A stretch of 64,000 bases of DNA. Origin: Sanderia malayensis (lineage: Eukaryota; Cnidaria; Scyphozoa; Semaeostomeae; Pelagiidae). Position numbers and translations under genes: made by a program. The stretch is from the NCBI GenBank assembly GCA_013076295.1, contig RQOL01000660.1, positions 3,534,001-3,598,000 of the forward strand, read 5' to 3'. Below the pieces are notes generated by a model. It made no database searches and was not told the DNA's origin. It saw only the letters and a list, made by a program, of their open reading frames with translations. Each line of letters opens with the position of its first letter. The first letter of the stretch is position 1. Positions 49,479-62,800 of this stretch are shown here, in pieces.

Positions 49479-50812
49479 AACGAAAATCGAAATGTTTTTC
49501 AAACCGATATTGTGACGAAATGGTTGCTTCTTCTATTTTCCGTGACAGGATATGGATAAAGTTATATTGCATACAAGCATACATGATTTAAAGAATTGCT
49601 AATTAACACCCGTTAAATATTTCACGACTTTAATACCACTTTGTTAACAATATAATGTACTTTTAAAGCCCCTTACAAGATTTAAAGTTACCATATGTGC
49701 GTTATTCGTGCGAATGTAGGCAAATTTAAGATTGGATTAGCAACCGATATTTGATTTAAGGTGAAAGCATGGAATTTTTATTGTGCGCTTCTTTGTCACA
49801 GCATTTTATTTTATCTTTTCAAATTTAATTTTTATGTCTTCAATTTACCACCTGAATTGTTTTGATAAAAATTATGTTTTTCAATCGAGTGAAGCTGCAG
49901 TCCCAGATGTGTGTTCTATTATTTTACACCCTTTTGTGTTTATTTTCTTTTCGGGCATTCTTCCGTGTTTGAATTGTTTACAAACAAGAGATTTCGAAAA
50001 CCCAAGTTGTTGCCCGAATCTGCAGGTGGATGTTGAGTTAAATTCAAGGAGGTAAATTAATATAAATTTTAATACTAATAATAATAATTAGTGCAAACTA
50101 TATGCTTGAAAAACCCGTACAACAACTAAAGCAATATAAATAAAATTATTAAAAGTTAATATTTTGTACGTACAAGTAAAAATAAGCGGTCTTGGATACG
50201 CTGCCTTATCAATATCAAGTTTCTTTGAATTCAGTCAGACTTAATCAATGCGATAAAAGATAAATAAAAGATAAATGACAATAGTTTCAAATTTTGCCCT
50301 TAATAAATTCAGTGTGTAGGTTCCCCCTTCTGAAATGGACGGTGAAAAATTGTCTCCAACAGCGAGTACACAAGGCTTGACAGAAAATGCAATGCAATAC
50401 AATTATCAAAACAGTAAGCAGTCTTCTGATAACAGCATATGGATGCATATTTTATGTTTTGAATAATTTTGTTTAATATGATGGATCGCTGACATTATCA
50501 ATTCATGTTGTGTTTTGCTTTGCCTTGGAATTGGAATTGGAAAATGCTGTCCATGTTTGCTTGAAAGGATTGTTATTTCATGTGTTTTCAAATGTAAAAC
50601 ATTGACACCAAATGACCTTTATTCCAACAAAAAAGAAAACAAAGGAATAAAAGACCGATTCAATGCGAAAATAACAATATGAGATTTGTCTGATTAAACA
50701 TTGCATTTGTTTTATTTTCTATTGCGTTGGTGAGAGAGGTAAGTCATTCTGAAAAAGGACGTTGCTTCCTCCTTATCAACAAACTGTTTATTTCGTTCAA
50801 CTCGTTGTAAAT
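49479..50812. other. Spacer and 5' region of MCTP
   Basis: No firm gene. An exon-like segment at 50318-50412 (preceded by TGTGTAG, followed by GTAAGC) is open for 31 codons and could be an upstream exon of MCTP, but its phase does not fit the next exons. Confidence 0.4.
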
Positions 50813-53800
50813 ATGCCAGTGGAAGAAACGAAGAAGAAACATAGACTTTTTCCTTTTCACATAATTCGGAAACGGAGCAAAGGAAAGTCGAAATCTTTGG
50901 CAGACCTTTCAGTTAGTAAAGACGAACAACTGAAATTATCGCAATCAATGAGACTTCCCAAGCAAAACTCGCTAATGAATTGCAGCTTTGAAACAGATGA
51001 AAGCTCAGAAGTGGATAAAGACGTTTTTAAACACGATAAGGAGTCATTAGATAAAACATCAGAAGAGTATAACGAGCACAACAGTGAAGACGACGAAGTG
51101 GAAGAGGAAGGAGAAGAAGACAACATGGAACGCATATTATCGTCATTTCAAATCGATAACACAGAAGGTCCAATGCAAGCTGATATTGCTGAAATCAGCG
51201 GGAAAAATCAAGAACAAGAAGAAGAGCTTCCCGAGTTCCCTTTAGGAACATCTGTAAGTATAAGTTTTATCATGATTTTGTTTTATCTCTGGCCCAGTTT
51301 GTTGATATTGATAAAACCAAGAAAGCATAGAATCAAGTTTTGCAGTCACTAGTTATTTCGTAAACAACAAAATTTTAATTGTTAATAAAATGTTTTTAGT
51401 AACAGATATCACGAGCAACCCAAAATATTATAGTCCTTATCACATCATAATCATGTTTACTTCAAAGTTTGGGCAAGTTTAGGACAATTTTATGGCAAAT
51501 TCAGGCTTGCATTGCTTTCAAAATGAAATTCCAATATTATTGCAAACCTATTTATTTAAATTTATTCCATAATGCTATCAGAATTTTATATGAATTCACT
51601 TTGTGATGCTTATCAGAATTAATAATTTCCAACCATAAATATTTCAGAGAATCTGAGAAACCTTTATTTGAGTGGAAGATGTATATCAGTTTCTTAGTAA
51701 ATTGATCCAATTTAAATGGCTGAAAATTATAGAAATGTTTTTGACCAAGCCAGGCCAATATACAGCCTATTTTAACTCTTTTTATTGGGATTGTTTTTAG
51801 TGAGATTTCTTGCAAATAACAGCTGAACTGTTTGAGCAATTCAATCATTCTGACATTTCAATATTATAGCAGGTTGCTTCTGAGGACAATGTTGTTTCAT
51901 GATAATAAAAAGACTAAAAAGTCAGGTGTAATTTAGAACAGGTTGCCCATTAAGGGAGCACATTTTGAGAAAAGTAAACCTTCCCTAATGTCTGCGCATC
52001 TATGCATAACGGAAACCCACATTTATACCTTAACCTTTTGAAATCCAACAGCAGGAACTCCAGTGATTCCTGCACAGAACAGTCAGAGCTGTTTTTTTTT
52101 TCAAGTTTTTGGACTTCCTTATCTTATTTTTAATCGTCTGCAAAACTTCTAATAACATTTATATTTTGCTCAAACACAGCCTGGAAAGCCCTTGCATAGA
52201 TCAAACTTATTAAATATTTATCACGAAAAAATTTAAAATTAGTAGGTCAATTGTTTAATTCAGTTAGAGATACTCATCAGTAATTCTAAAGACACTTTGT
52301 GTGTTTCAGATTATTAATTACTTCTCTGCCTGAGTTTTTCTAGCAAAAGAGTATTTTTTTGAAGAGCTTCATTGAAATTTCTTTCAACATCTGTTGTTTT
52401 TTATCCATGCCATTTCGTTATTATTTCAACTTGAACAACCGATTGTAATAATTGAAGAATTTTTTTGTTGGGTGAGGCAGGATCAGATGTAATTGAAAAG
52501 CTGTCTTTTTTTGCATGTTGCATGTGTTTTATCAGCACAACGAGTTGGAATTGTCAAGAAATCAGGCCAATTATTCTGCTTGCAATTGCAAACACACAAA
52601 GCCAGGAACGTTGTTATTCCTTCTTTTACTTGTGTGACACCAAGAACGGTTATGTCAACTGTTAAGTATATAAGACAGTGAATTTGTGACAACCTCTTTA
52701 TGATAATGATGTTTTGTTCATCATGGCACTAATGCATTTAGCAGTAATGTATTCAGTTGAATAACATTTTCAGACACTGAGAATTTAAAAAAGTTCCAGG
52801 CCTGTATAGCATTCAAGTGACTTGCTAATTGACGTGTTTGATAAAATTTCTTATAGCTTTTTATATTTTGCTAAATTTTTATATTCTTTTTAAGGATTTC
52901 TTTTTCGCAAAATTTGAGCATAGATTTTTTGTGCGGAATTAAAAATAGAATGACATAATCATAGATGACGGAATTGAGGTGACATGGGGGGAGGGGGAGA
53001 AGTTAGGGGAAAAAGAAAGAAGTCTGGTTGTTGTGTAATTTTACTACGTAAATTAAGTCTCCAGAGGTATTGATTCATTAGGTAGTGGCTATTCTCAACA
53101 CCAATGTTGTCTATCTCACAACTGACATTTGGACTAATTGACTTTTTTGCATTCTGCCAGGTTTCTTTGGCTTGGAAAACGGGCCTCTGCTCGCTATTCT
53201 CCATGGAAGTCGACATCAAAGAAGGCATCAACCTCATTGCCAGAGATCGCTCAGGTATTGTTGCAATGTATTTTCTACTTCCACCAGTCTTCCTTCTTTT
53301 CTTCCACCAGTCTTCCTTCTTCTCTTCCATCAGTCTTCCTTTTTTTGCCAGTCTTCCTTCTTCCACCAGTCTTTCTCCTTCCATCAGTCTTCCTTCTTCC
53401 ATCAGTCTTCCTTCTTTCAGTCTTCCTTCTTCCACCAGTCTTCTTTCTTCCACCAGTCTTTCTCCTTCCATCAGTCTTCCTTCTTCCATCAGTCTTCCTT
53501 CTTCCATCAGCCTTCCTTCTTCCATCAGTCTTCCTTCTTCCACCAGTCTTCCTTCTTCCACTAGTCTTCCTTCCTCCATCAGTTTTCCTTCTTCCACCAG
53601 TCTTCTTTCACGCTGAATGTTCACATCTGCATGCCTCCAGTCACTCGAATCATACAACCCCTCATTAACTGTTTTTAAAGGGATAAAGATAAGACGCTTT
53701 GTGTTGGTAAGCAGTGAATAATTGATAGGCAAAAACTCGAACTTTCAACTATTGTTTACTACTTTTGGCTCCGTTGCGATTAATTTTCTGATCTTCAAGG

Positions 53801-56800
53801 TGCTTGATCCTAAAGAGGATTGCAGAGCCGTAATTCTACTGGGCCACAAACCTGCGCTTTATTTATTAGTACATTGAAACTTTATTATTAGTGACACGAT
53901 AACTCAGTTTTCAACATACCAGCGCTTTATGAATACACGGGAATTTTATTCTGCCTATCTTTATTCTATAACTTTATTCTCAAGATTAGAATTCTATAAA
54001 CAATGCTGGAGTTTCGCTCTTTAATACGCCGCGGCTTTGTTCTTCACACTACTAGATTGCACGTTTACGTTTTAACATTGCTCTAAGTAACTTGTATGGC
54101 TAACGTTTGACTACTCTTTAGTATTTGAAACATATTTTACTTTTCACAGGAACAAGTGACCCTTATGTCAAAGCCAAGTTTCGAGGAAAATGTGTGTACA
54201 AGAGTAAAATTATCAGGAAGAACTTGAATCCCGTATGGAATGAGAAATTCAGCATCTTTTTTGATGGGGTAGATCCTATATTGGTGTTCAAAGTTTACGA
54301 CTTTGACAGGCTGAGCTCAGATGACCAGATGGGCGTTTCGAAACTAAATATTGGCGAATTAGAAATCAACAAGTGGGTGTTTTACACTGAGCATCTCACA
54401 TCTTCCAATATGTCTTTCTTTATCCATGCTAGGTCTCATATGCTCTTCTATCTTACTTCCTTCCTTTCTTTTCTTGACCCTCACCACAGCGTCTCCCCTC
54501 TTTCCGCAAACCTTTACGTCTATTCTTCGATTCTGACCTTGCATTCTGTTTTGTGACTTCCAACATCTTTTGACTTCTTTTCCCCTACCACCACCTCTAT
54601 CCTTTTTTCCCCTTCCATCACCCCTACCCCTCTTTTTTCTTATCATCACCCCTACCCCTTCTTCTCCCTATCATCACCCCCTACTACTACGAGACACGTG
54701 CATATCACGCTAGTAGTTCAGTAATAACTAACTCCCCCTCACGATTATCAATATGAAATGTGTTGATGTTCCTTGCAGATGTCATGAGCTGAAACTCGAT
54801 TTGATCAACTTGACTGGGCTACAAGAAGATCTTGGCCAGATTGTTGTTAATGTTCGCATTGTCCCAACAGAGCATTCGGAATCACCCGAGGTATGTAGTA
54901 GACTCTTTATCTTTGTTAAACCACGCACTCTAATACACTTGTCATTTTTCAAACCACCCCCCACCTTTACATGCTTGTATGTAATCCGACGCAGAAGCAT
55001 AGAGATTAGCTACAAGGACTTACGGACTCAATTAGGCTGGTATATATGTCGCCGTTATACTTGCATTGCGCATTTATCTGCATACCTGTTCATGAATCGA
55101 AATGATTCACCTCGTCATTCCAAAGTCGACATTGAATTATTAACATGATCGATTAACATTACAAGGAGACCCTCAACTACAATATATTCAGCTGGTGCCA
55201 TTCAATGCTATATATACCAGGTCTGGAAGGCTATTTCTATTTATCTGCTCCATTGTATTCATAACTGTATTTGTTGGAAGAAGCGTTATTCCCTTTGTCT
55301 TTCGTGCCCAGTTCTTTATTAGCTATACACGTGATTGATCTTTACCGGCCTTCCGCGCATTAGTCTTATAGCTTTGCATTCTGTTATAGTAACCTAAGTT
55401 GAGCTGACGTGGTTCAGTTATTGGCGAGCTGCGCAACTTGTTTGAACATTATAATCTAATCAGTTTTGCATATATTTGCGTGACATACATTGTACGAAGC
55501 TTCAATCTTCACAACAAATATTATTCATCTCCTTGTGGCGAACTCTCAATGATTGCTTAACAGTTGGTTGCAGTATTGTTCTAAGGTGAATATGTATAGT
55601 TGAATTCACGAAATGAATTTTTCGCTGAATTTCAATTTGATGCATATTCAAATGTTCATATGAATGCTTTATGGCTAGTTCATTTAGTTGAATTGTGGAA
55701 GAAAGTTGGCTTGTACCGAACCATCAGGGTTATTGTGATCGTGTTGTTTTGTGGCGTGCATTTGTTTGCTTAATCGTGCAAGGCCATGAAACACTGCGTA
55801 TATAATCCACTTAGTGAAGAAATAGTTACTAATTTCGATCATTGTTTCATCGGCACGAGGCTGGCTAAATATGGCGCACTTTGCTAAATAAATGTTTTAC
55901 AATTTGTGTCTTACTTATTACCGCGTTGTATCTATTAGAGCTATCATCGGCCTATTCCGGATCTCAATTGGACGTTTTATTTTTGATGAATGCATAGATG
56001 AATGCTGTAAAGTTCCAGGCCATGTATAGAAGACCGACATGTTTTGGTCCGCTCGAGGGTATCTCACGTTTTTAGATTTTGATGTCTACAAATTAACGGT
56101 GGAAAATTTTCATCTACAACCGGCGAAATCATATTGTTTACATTTTCTGCAGGTCATTTCTACGAATATCAATCATGCTGTTATTTATATTTCATTTTGG
56201 TCAAGTGATAACCCGGCAAACTAAACAACATTGAATTATTTATCACTCTCTTGATCTTGCATGAATATATTCAATTTTTCGCCTCTCAAACGTATCGATT
56301 TTGCAACTATAAATGATGCAGTGCGAGAGCTACATAGTGCATGAAATACTGCATGTTTTTATTTGGCGTATCGGATAAGCGCTTTGTATCTTCCTAAAGT
56401 CGTTTACTTGTCAGAGTGAATATCCTTCGGCCTAACACACCAAGCGGTCAACTTTCTCCGAGATATTTTGCGCTTAGCTAATAGTCCTTTCGGTTGCCGA
56501 ATGACGTAATTTGCTTGGCCACTGATGGAAGCGATGCATTCGACGGATTTATTGTTATTTAACCGCGCGTCTTCTAGTCCGGTGCCGTTTATCGCTCCGC
56601 CGTCAGATAGAGAGATAGACGCGGAGGTTCATACTGTTGTGGAGACTGTGGAGCACTTCGTAGAGGAGAATCAGCAATTGCGCGCGGCTGCTTACGAGGA
56701 GAGACGGCAAGGAATTCAGAATGTAAGACTGTTGGCGGAATCTTGATTTATCAGCCTCACAACACATGTAACAAACTTTTCCCCATGCCATACGAAACAT

Positions 56801-59800
56801 CTGACCCCTTGAACTGCTTCATAACACAACCCACTCTTGCCTTCATTATTAATGTACTATAATGTAATAATAGTAGCAATAGTAGAATGTCTTAATGTAA
56901 TATAACAAAGTATTTGCTCCTTTCCAGGTTTGTTAGCAATGTCAAGGTCAACTGCGTGCTTCTGGGCTTTCATTAGTCGTTTGTTCAGTTGTTAATTGAC
57001 GTATCTAATTTCTTCCAGTTTACAAAGAAAGTTGCAAGTAGAAACCACGTGAAAAGCGCAAGCAGAACGCGGCTTTGGGAAGGACTTCTGTCGATTACAC
57101 TTGTCGAAGGAAAAGGATTGGCTTCGTTTGATGATAATGGTGAGTTCTTTCTTATATACGTCTCTCGCGTCCTTTCCTCATTTCTCATTTTGGCTTCTCG
57201 TATCTTTTTACCATTTCTCATATCTTTTTACCACTTCTCGTATCTTTTCCCCACTTCTCATATCTTTTTCCCACTTCTCATAACGTTTTACTACTTCTCA
57301 TAACTTTTTACTACTTCTAACATACCTATCTGCTCCTCTTGTCTCTTCCTTGCTTCTTATTTTTTTTTAATATTTCTCATATCTTTATCGATCTGTTAAA
57401 TCTTACTAATGTCTCTCACATTCGTCCGAAATCCCCCAGCAATCATAGTCTGATAACATTAACTAAAGTACAAGAGTGGTCATATTGTGTTCATGTAGCT
57501 TCGCATCTGTATTGACCTTTGATTCTCGTTTTCATGCACCTTTTCCGTGTTAGGCTTCAGTGATCCTTACTGCAAATTCAAGTTGGCTAACGAGAAACAC
57601 CGAAGTAAGGTAAGAAGACACGCGGCAGCTGCTGTAACAATATTTACCATCTGATTCTTTCCATCAGCATCTCGGAAGAAAACCGAGGTTTTTTCTACTT
57701 TATTCAAATGCCGGGTGTTCATCTGCATGGCCTATTTTCGTAGGTATGTAAGATGACATTAAACCCGCAATGGAGGGAACGCTTCGAGATGAAAATGTTC
57801 GCCGATGGACCACAAGTATTAGAGGTGCAAGTCTGGGACAAAGATCCAGGAAGAGACGAATTTATGGGAAGGTAAACATGTCCCTTTTTAATATTATAGT
57901 GATCAACATTGTGTCAGGAGCTGCGTTTCCATCCTGCCCTGCCCCTCCCCCCCCCCCACATTGGTCCACGTACCATTTCTACCATGTGCCATCTGCTTTG
58001 TCAAAAGCTTGTATCCTATAGCTAACATTATTTCATGCTCAACTAAGCATCTCTTGAATATTTTCGTTTTATTTGCTTTCTCAGGTGTAGCTTGGACATA
58101 TCGGAGTATGAAAGAGAAAAGACACACTGGATCGAGGCTGACTTGGAAGATAAGGCGGGAACTGTGTGTTTTTATGACGATTACTTCCACGTCATTTCCT
58201 GGCTGCGAATCTGATTTGGCCAACTATCTGGAAAAGCCCCATTCTCGGAAATTGTTGGAGGAAAAGTTTTCTTTGTGGAGGACATTAAAATCAGCTAACG
58301 ATATTGGCTGGCTGCAGGTAAGACTTGCATTTGATGCTTTAAGGGTGTGGGGAATAGATATGAAAAGTAGTGGAATGATATCAGAGGTGATAGAGTGAAA
58401 TGATAAAGTAATGACAGTATGCTTGGGATGCTAGAAGGATTTGTAAAACCTAGTAGAAGAACTCGAAGGTAATTGAGAACCACGAATGTGCAATGGACTG
58501 GCACAAGGCGTGTTTGGAAGTACATTCGACCACTTTGTGAAATACTGAACGATGCTCAATTGCATCTTCAACAAATACAACAGCTCGTAGTAAAGAGCGC
58601 ACTTCTCTGTGATCATGTCACTTCACTTGCATTTCTTGCTCTGAAAGGTTTTGGTATTGAGTGCACTAAAGTATCAGATGTAGCAGAATTGTGCGAGATC
58701 TGTCTTTACAACTCTACGACTGATGCTTCTTGATTTTGTTTCAGATAAAATTGCATCGAGCCGTCAGTCTGGCTTCAGCTGACATCGGCGGTGCCAGTGA
58801 TCCGTTTACTGTTATTGAAGTAAATAACCAAAGAATTATTACACCAACCATCTACAAGACATTGAACCCGCAATGGGATAAGTCTACGAAATGTAAGTAC
58901 AACAAGCCTTGCTCTGTGTGGATAATGAAACTATGTTAACTCTGTAAGATGAGCTCTTCAGGATTGGAAAGGTGGGCAGTAGTGCTTAAAGATAATTAGA
59001 TATTAGATATTTTTTGATAAGAGAGATAATTGTTTGTAAGTGTATTGCATGTTTGGCAGCCGTTGGTACATATTTGAGTGAAATGCTGCTATTCTTGAGC
59101 TTGATATTCCAGCCTTCTCTTATGCTTTGAATATAAGGTTTCTATTCTTTTCTGCAGCTTTTTGACAACATCTCTCTCATTTCTAGGCCTGTTGAAGACA
59201 TTCACGACATCATAAACATCACTGTGTTCGATGAGGATCGACGGGGAGCTCCCGAATTTCTTGGACGTGTGGTCATTCCCTTGCTATCGGTAAGAGAATA
59301 GACTGCATTCTATTTATTGGCTTAGTTTTGCATTGTAAAATGCATCTCTAGTTGTCTCACAAGTTAACTGGATGTCGATATAACATGCTCAGCACTGGCA
59401 CCTCTAGCGGAATCTATGTTATCAGTTGACATAAATATGTTATGCTTAGAGGAGGTGGTATGAAATACCGCTGAAACTCAGTTCACTTGTGGGTAATGAC
59501 AAGCTGTTTGAGTTAAGACATTTTTTAGTTGTCTATGGTCTAACATGAAACAAGTCCTATAGTGTCCCATAAGCAAACTGAAGTGTATTCTTATGTGACA
59601 CTATAGGACAACTGGATTGGAAATGCCAGTTTTCCTATAGTTGTTCATAACTGATTTCAGATTTTTCAGATTTTCCTTCCGCTTCACAAGCCTAGTATAT
59701 AAATGTTAATGCATACTTAATACAGCTATTGACAGCTTATGCAAGTTGGACTGTTCTACTTGAGAATTCTTAGGCGTATTTTTATTATTTTAGATCGTTC

Positions 59801-62800
59801 CCAACGAGAAACGTTTGTATCAATTAAAAGACAAGAATTTGGAGCGACAGGCAAAGGGACACATAATAATCACTTTTGATCTCATATACAATCCAATCCG
59901 GGCCAGCCTGAGGTCGTTTAATCCAAGGGAAGCTAACGCATTATATGTTCCACCAAGATTCCGAAGACAAGTAAGTCTTTTTATTTTAATTTTCAAATTT
60001 TTTGTCGTTTTCCGTTCTGCTTTCATGTTTCTACAATGCCTCACTCTTTTCCAGTTTGCGCAATGCTTCAAGTAAATGTCCCCTTCTTCTAAGGGCCTAG
60101 GTTTATAACTTATGTATTGTTACCACGACACCATTTTTTCACTTTTGACCCCCTTTTCCCACGGGTACACTTCGCTCCACCATATTTGCGATTCCAGCTG
60201 TTTTGAAGCATTTGTAACGTAGTTTTCGCGCCAAAGCCTCTCTTTTCTTTCGTCCTCCACTCCAAGTAACGTCTCATCTGAGCAATTCTTTATTTCATCG
60301 TCCTTATAACTTTCTTTTGTAAAAACTCCCTTTACCAGTGTGGCTATTATATATTTATCTTATTTTTTGTTACTTGCTTCTTTGTTTCATTTTGTTTCAT
60401 TTTGTTTCACTTTGTTTCGTTTTGTTTCATTTTGCTTCTCTTCATTTTAGTTACTGCAGCAAAATGTCGATCGTTTGAGCAACATAATAAAAAGCGTGAT
60501 TGCAACTGGACAATTTGTCCAGTCCTTGTTCACGTGGAAGTACAAACTTCGAAGTGCATTCGCATTTTTAGTAAGCAGCCCTTTACATCTCTTTAATGAT
60601 AAAATAGTTGACAAAAGTCCTGGGACACTTCGACTTTTGCAAATTTTGCATGCACCCTTCACCCCCTCCTCCCCAAGCAATGTTGTGTCCAGATAAAGGC
60701 ATATAAGCTATCGACAAAATTGCATGGTGACCACAAGGGTATGATTGAGAGGACAACAATGCTTTAGTGGGAGTTGTGGCTTGAATAACGGGAAAAGAGG
60801 TTTACGAGTCTTATTTTATATTTTTGCAAGTGTCCCAAAGATTTTTGTTCACTATTTCAATATTAGCTTTGATTGCAAAATATTCATTAGTCCCCTGTTC
60901 CCTATAAGCACCCTTTAAAGTGCTTGAAGACAATAAGCCCCCAAGCGACCTAGAAGATAATTTATGGTAACTAGTTTTGAATTGTCGAGATCGAGGGTCG
61001 TCCATGAACGAAATCAGACATGCAAGGAAATACCAAGCATATCTGGGAAACATTTCAAGTTGGACAGTTGTTGATTGGTCAAGGTTATCAGCTTGAACCT
61101 AATTTTTGATTTCTATATTTCTTTTTAGTTGTACATATTATTGGTTCTGAACTTTGATTGGTTTTTTCTTCCACTGATATTGCTGTTGATCTTACTGAAA
61201 AATCATGTCGTCTTTATGTTATCTCCGGACAAAGATGGCATCACAGAACTGGTATGGTATACCACAATGCTCTTATTTTAATTGCTTCTCTCTAACTGAG
61301 CCACTTCTCCACTGTAACCATCAATGTTTACCCCTAATGCAACACAATATTTCACGGCGGGTTTGCGTTGCTTTTAAAGTCAGTTGTTTTTAGTTTGCAG
61401 CAGTGTAGCTACACTTGTAAGTATCTTGTCAAGTTCTATCTGAACTAACATTGTTAATATTATACTAGTTATCATAATTAATTATTCCTCATAATCAATT
61501 ATGATAACTAATAATAATAATTATTCCTCATAATTAATTATCATAATAAATTATTAGTCATAATTAATTATCTTCATTATAGGATTCAACAAGCTCGTAT
61601 GATGATGACGAAGACGACGATGAAGTTGACGAAAAAAACAAAAAGGTTTTCTGACTTAGCAAATCTTTTCATCATCTTCTTTTAAGTGTGTCTACTTCAT
61701 TGCATGATCTTCTTTTAAGTGTTTCTACTTCTTTGCACGAACTTCCGTTAAGCGTGTCTACGTCCTTGCACGATCTTCCGTTAAGTGTGTCTACTTCCTT
61801 GCACGATCTTCCGTTAAGTGTGTCTACTTCCTTGCATGTTCTTCTTTTAAGTGTGTCTACTTCCTTGCATGATCTTCTTTCAAGTGTGTCTACTTCCTTG
61901 CATGATGTTCTTTCAAGTGTGTCTACTTCCTTGCATGATCTTCTTTCAAGTGTGTCTACTTCCTTGCATGTTCTTCTTTTAAGTGTGTCTACTTCCTTGC
62001 ATGTTCTTCTTTTAAGTGTGTCTACTTCCTTGCATGATCTTCTTTCAAGTGTGTCTACTTCCTTGCATGGTGTTCTTTTAAGTGTGTCTACTTCCTTGCA
62101 TGATCTTCTTTCAAGTGTGTCTACTTCCTTGCATGATGTTCTTTCAAGTGTGTCTACTTCCTTGCATGTCTTCATGTTCTTCTTTTAAGTGTGTCTACTT
62201 CCTTGCATGTTCTTCTTTTAAGTGTGTCTACTTCCTTGCATGATCTTCTTTCAAGTGTGTCTACTTCCTTGCATGGTGTTCTTTTAAGTGTGTCTACTTC
62301 CTTTCATGATCTTCCATCACCCTTCTTATTTTTCTTCTAAGTGTTCTACTATATCTCTGATAGTTTTCCACTTTTCTCATACTCCCTCATCCTATGAACT
62401 ACTGCCCAGAAGGGCAAGCTTATTTTTCCTTGTTACAAGAGCTGTCATTCATAGTCATCAACCTATTTCACAGACTAAAGGAAAAAGTATACGAGAGAAA
62501 CTTGAAGCAGTGACGAATATTTGTACAACTGTTCAAAACCAATTGGATTGGATAGCATCTTTTGGAGAGAGATTAAAAAAGTGAGTTTTTCTTTTCAAGG
62601 TTTATATCCGACACATTTCATAGAATGGTCTCGTCTTTGCATACAGCAGACGTGAACTGTGCATTAGACATATGCTCAACAGCATTAATATAATGTCATT
62701 TTACAGTTGTGAAATAATATAACAACATTTATTAAAGTTTACTTTTACATTTCTATACCATTAACCCATTATGAGCAAATTTCAACCTGACTAATATTCT

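Noticed and set aside
49783..50055. 90-codon membrane-like ORF
   Set aside because: Hydrophobic because of T-rich DNA; no family resemblance or gene signals.
50318..50412. Upstream MCTP exon
   Set aside because: It has splice-like borders and an ATG but ends in phase 1, which does not fit the phase-0 exon at 53161; too weak to call.
52959..53732. 257-codon EEGRLM-repeat protein on the minus strand
   Set aside because: It spans an MCTP coding exon in antisense and an 18-bp minisatellite; open only because the unit is a multiple of three.
61672..62188. Long repeat ORFs on both strands
   Set aside because: They are produced by a 33-bp tandem repeat lying in an MCTP intron; no start context, homology or splice support.
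61676..62310. CRISPR-like array
   Set aside because: The units are directly adjacent with no unique spacers, in an animal intron; it is a minisatellite.
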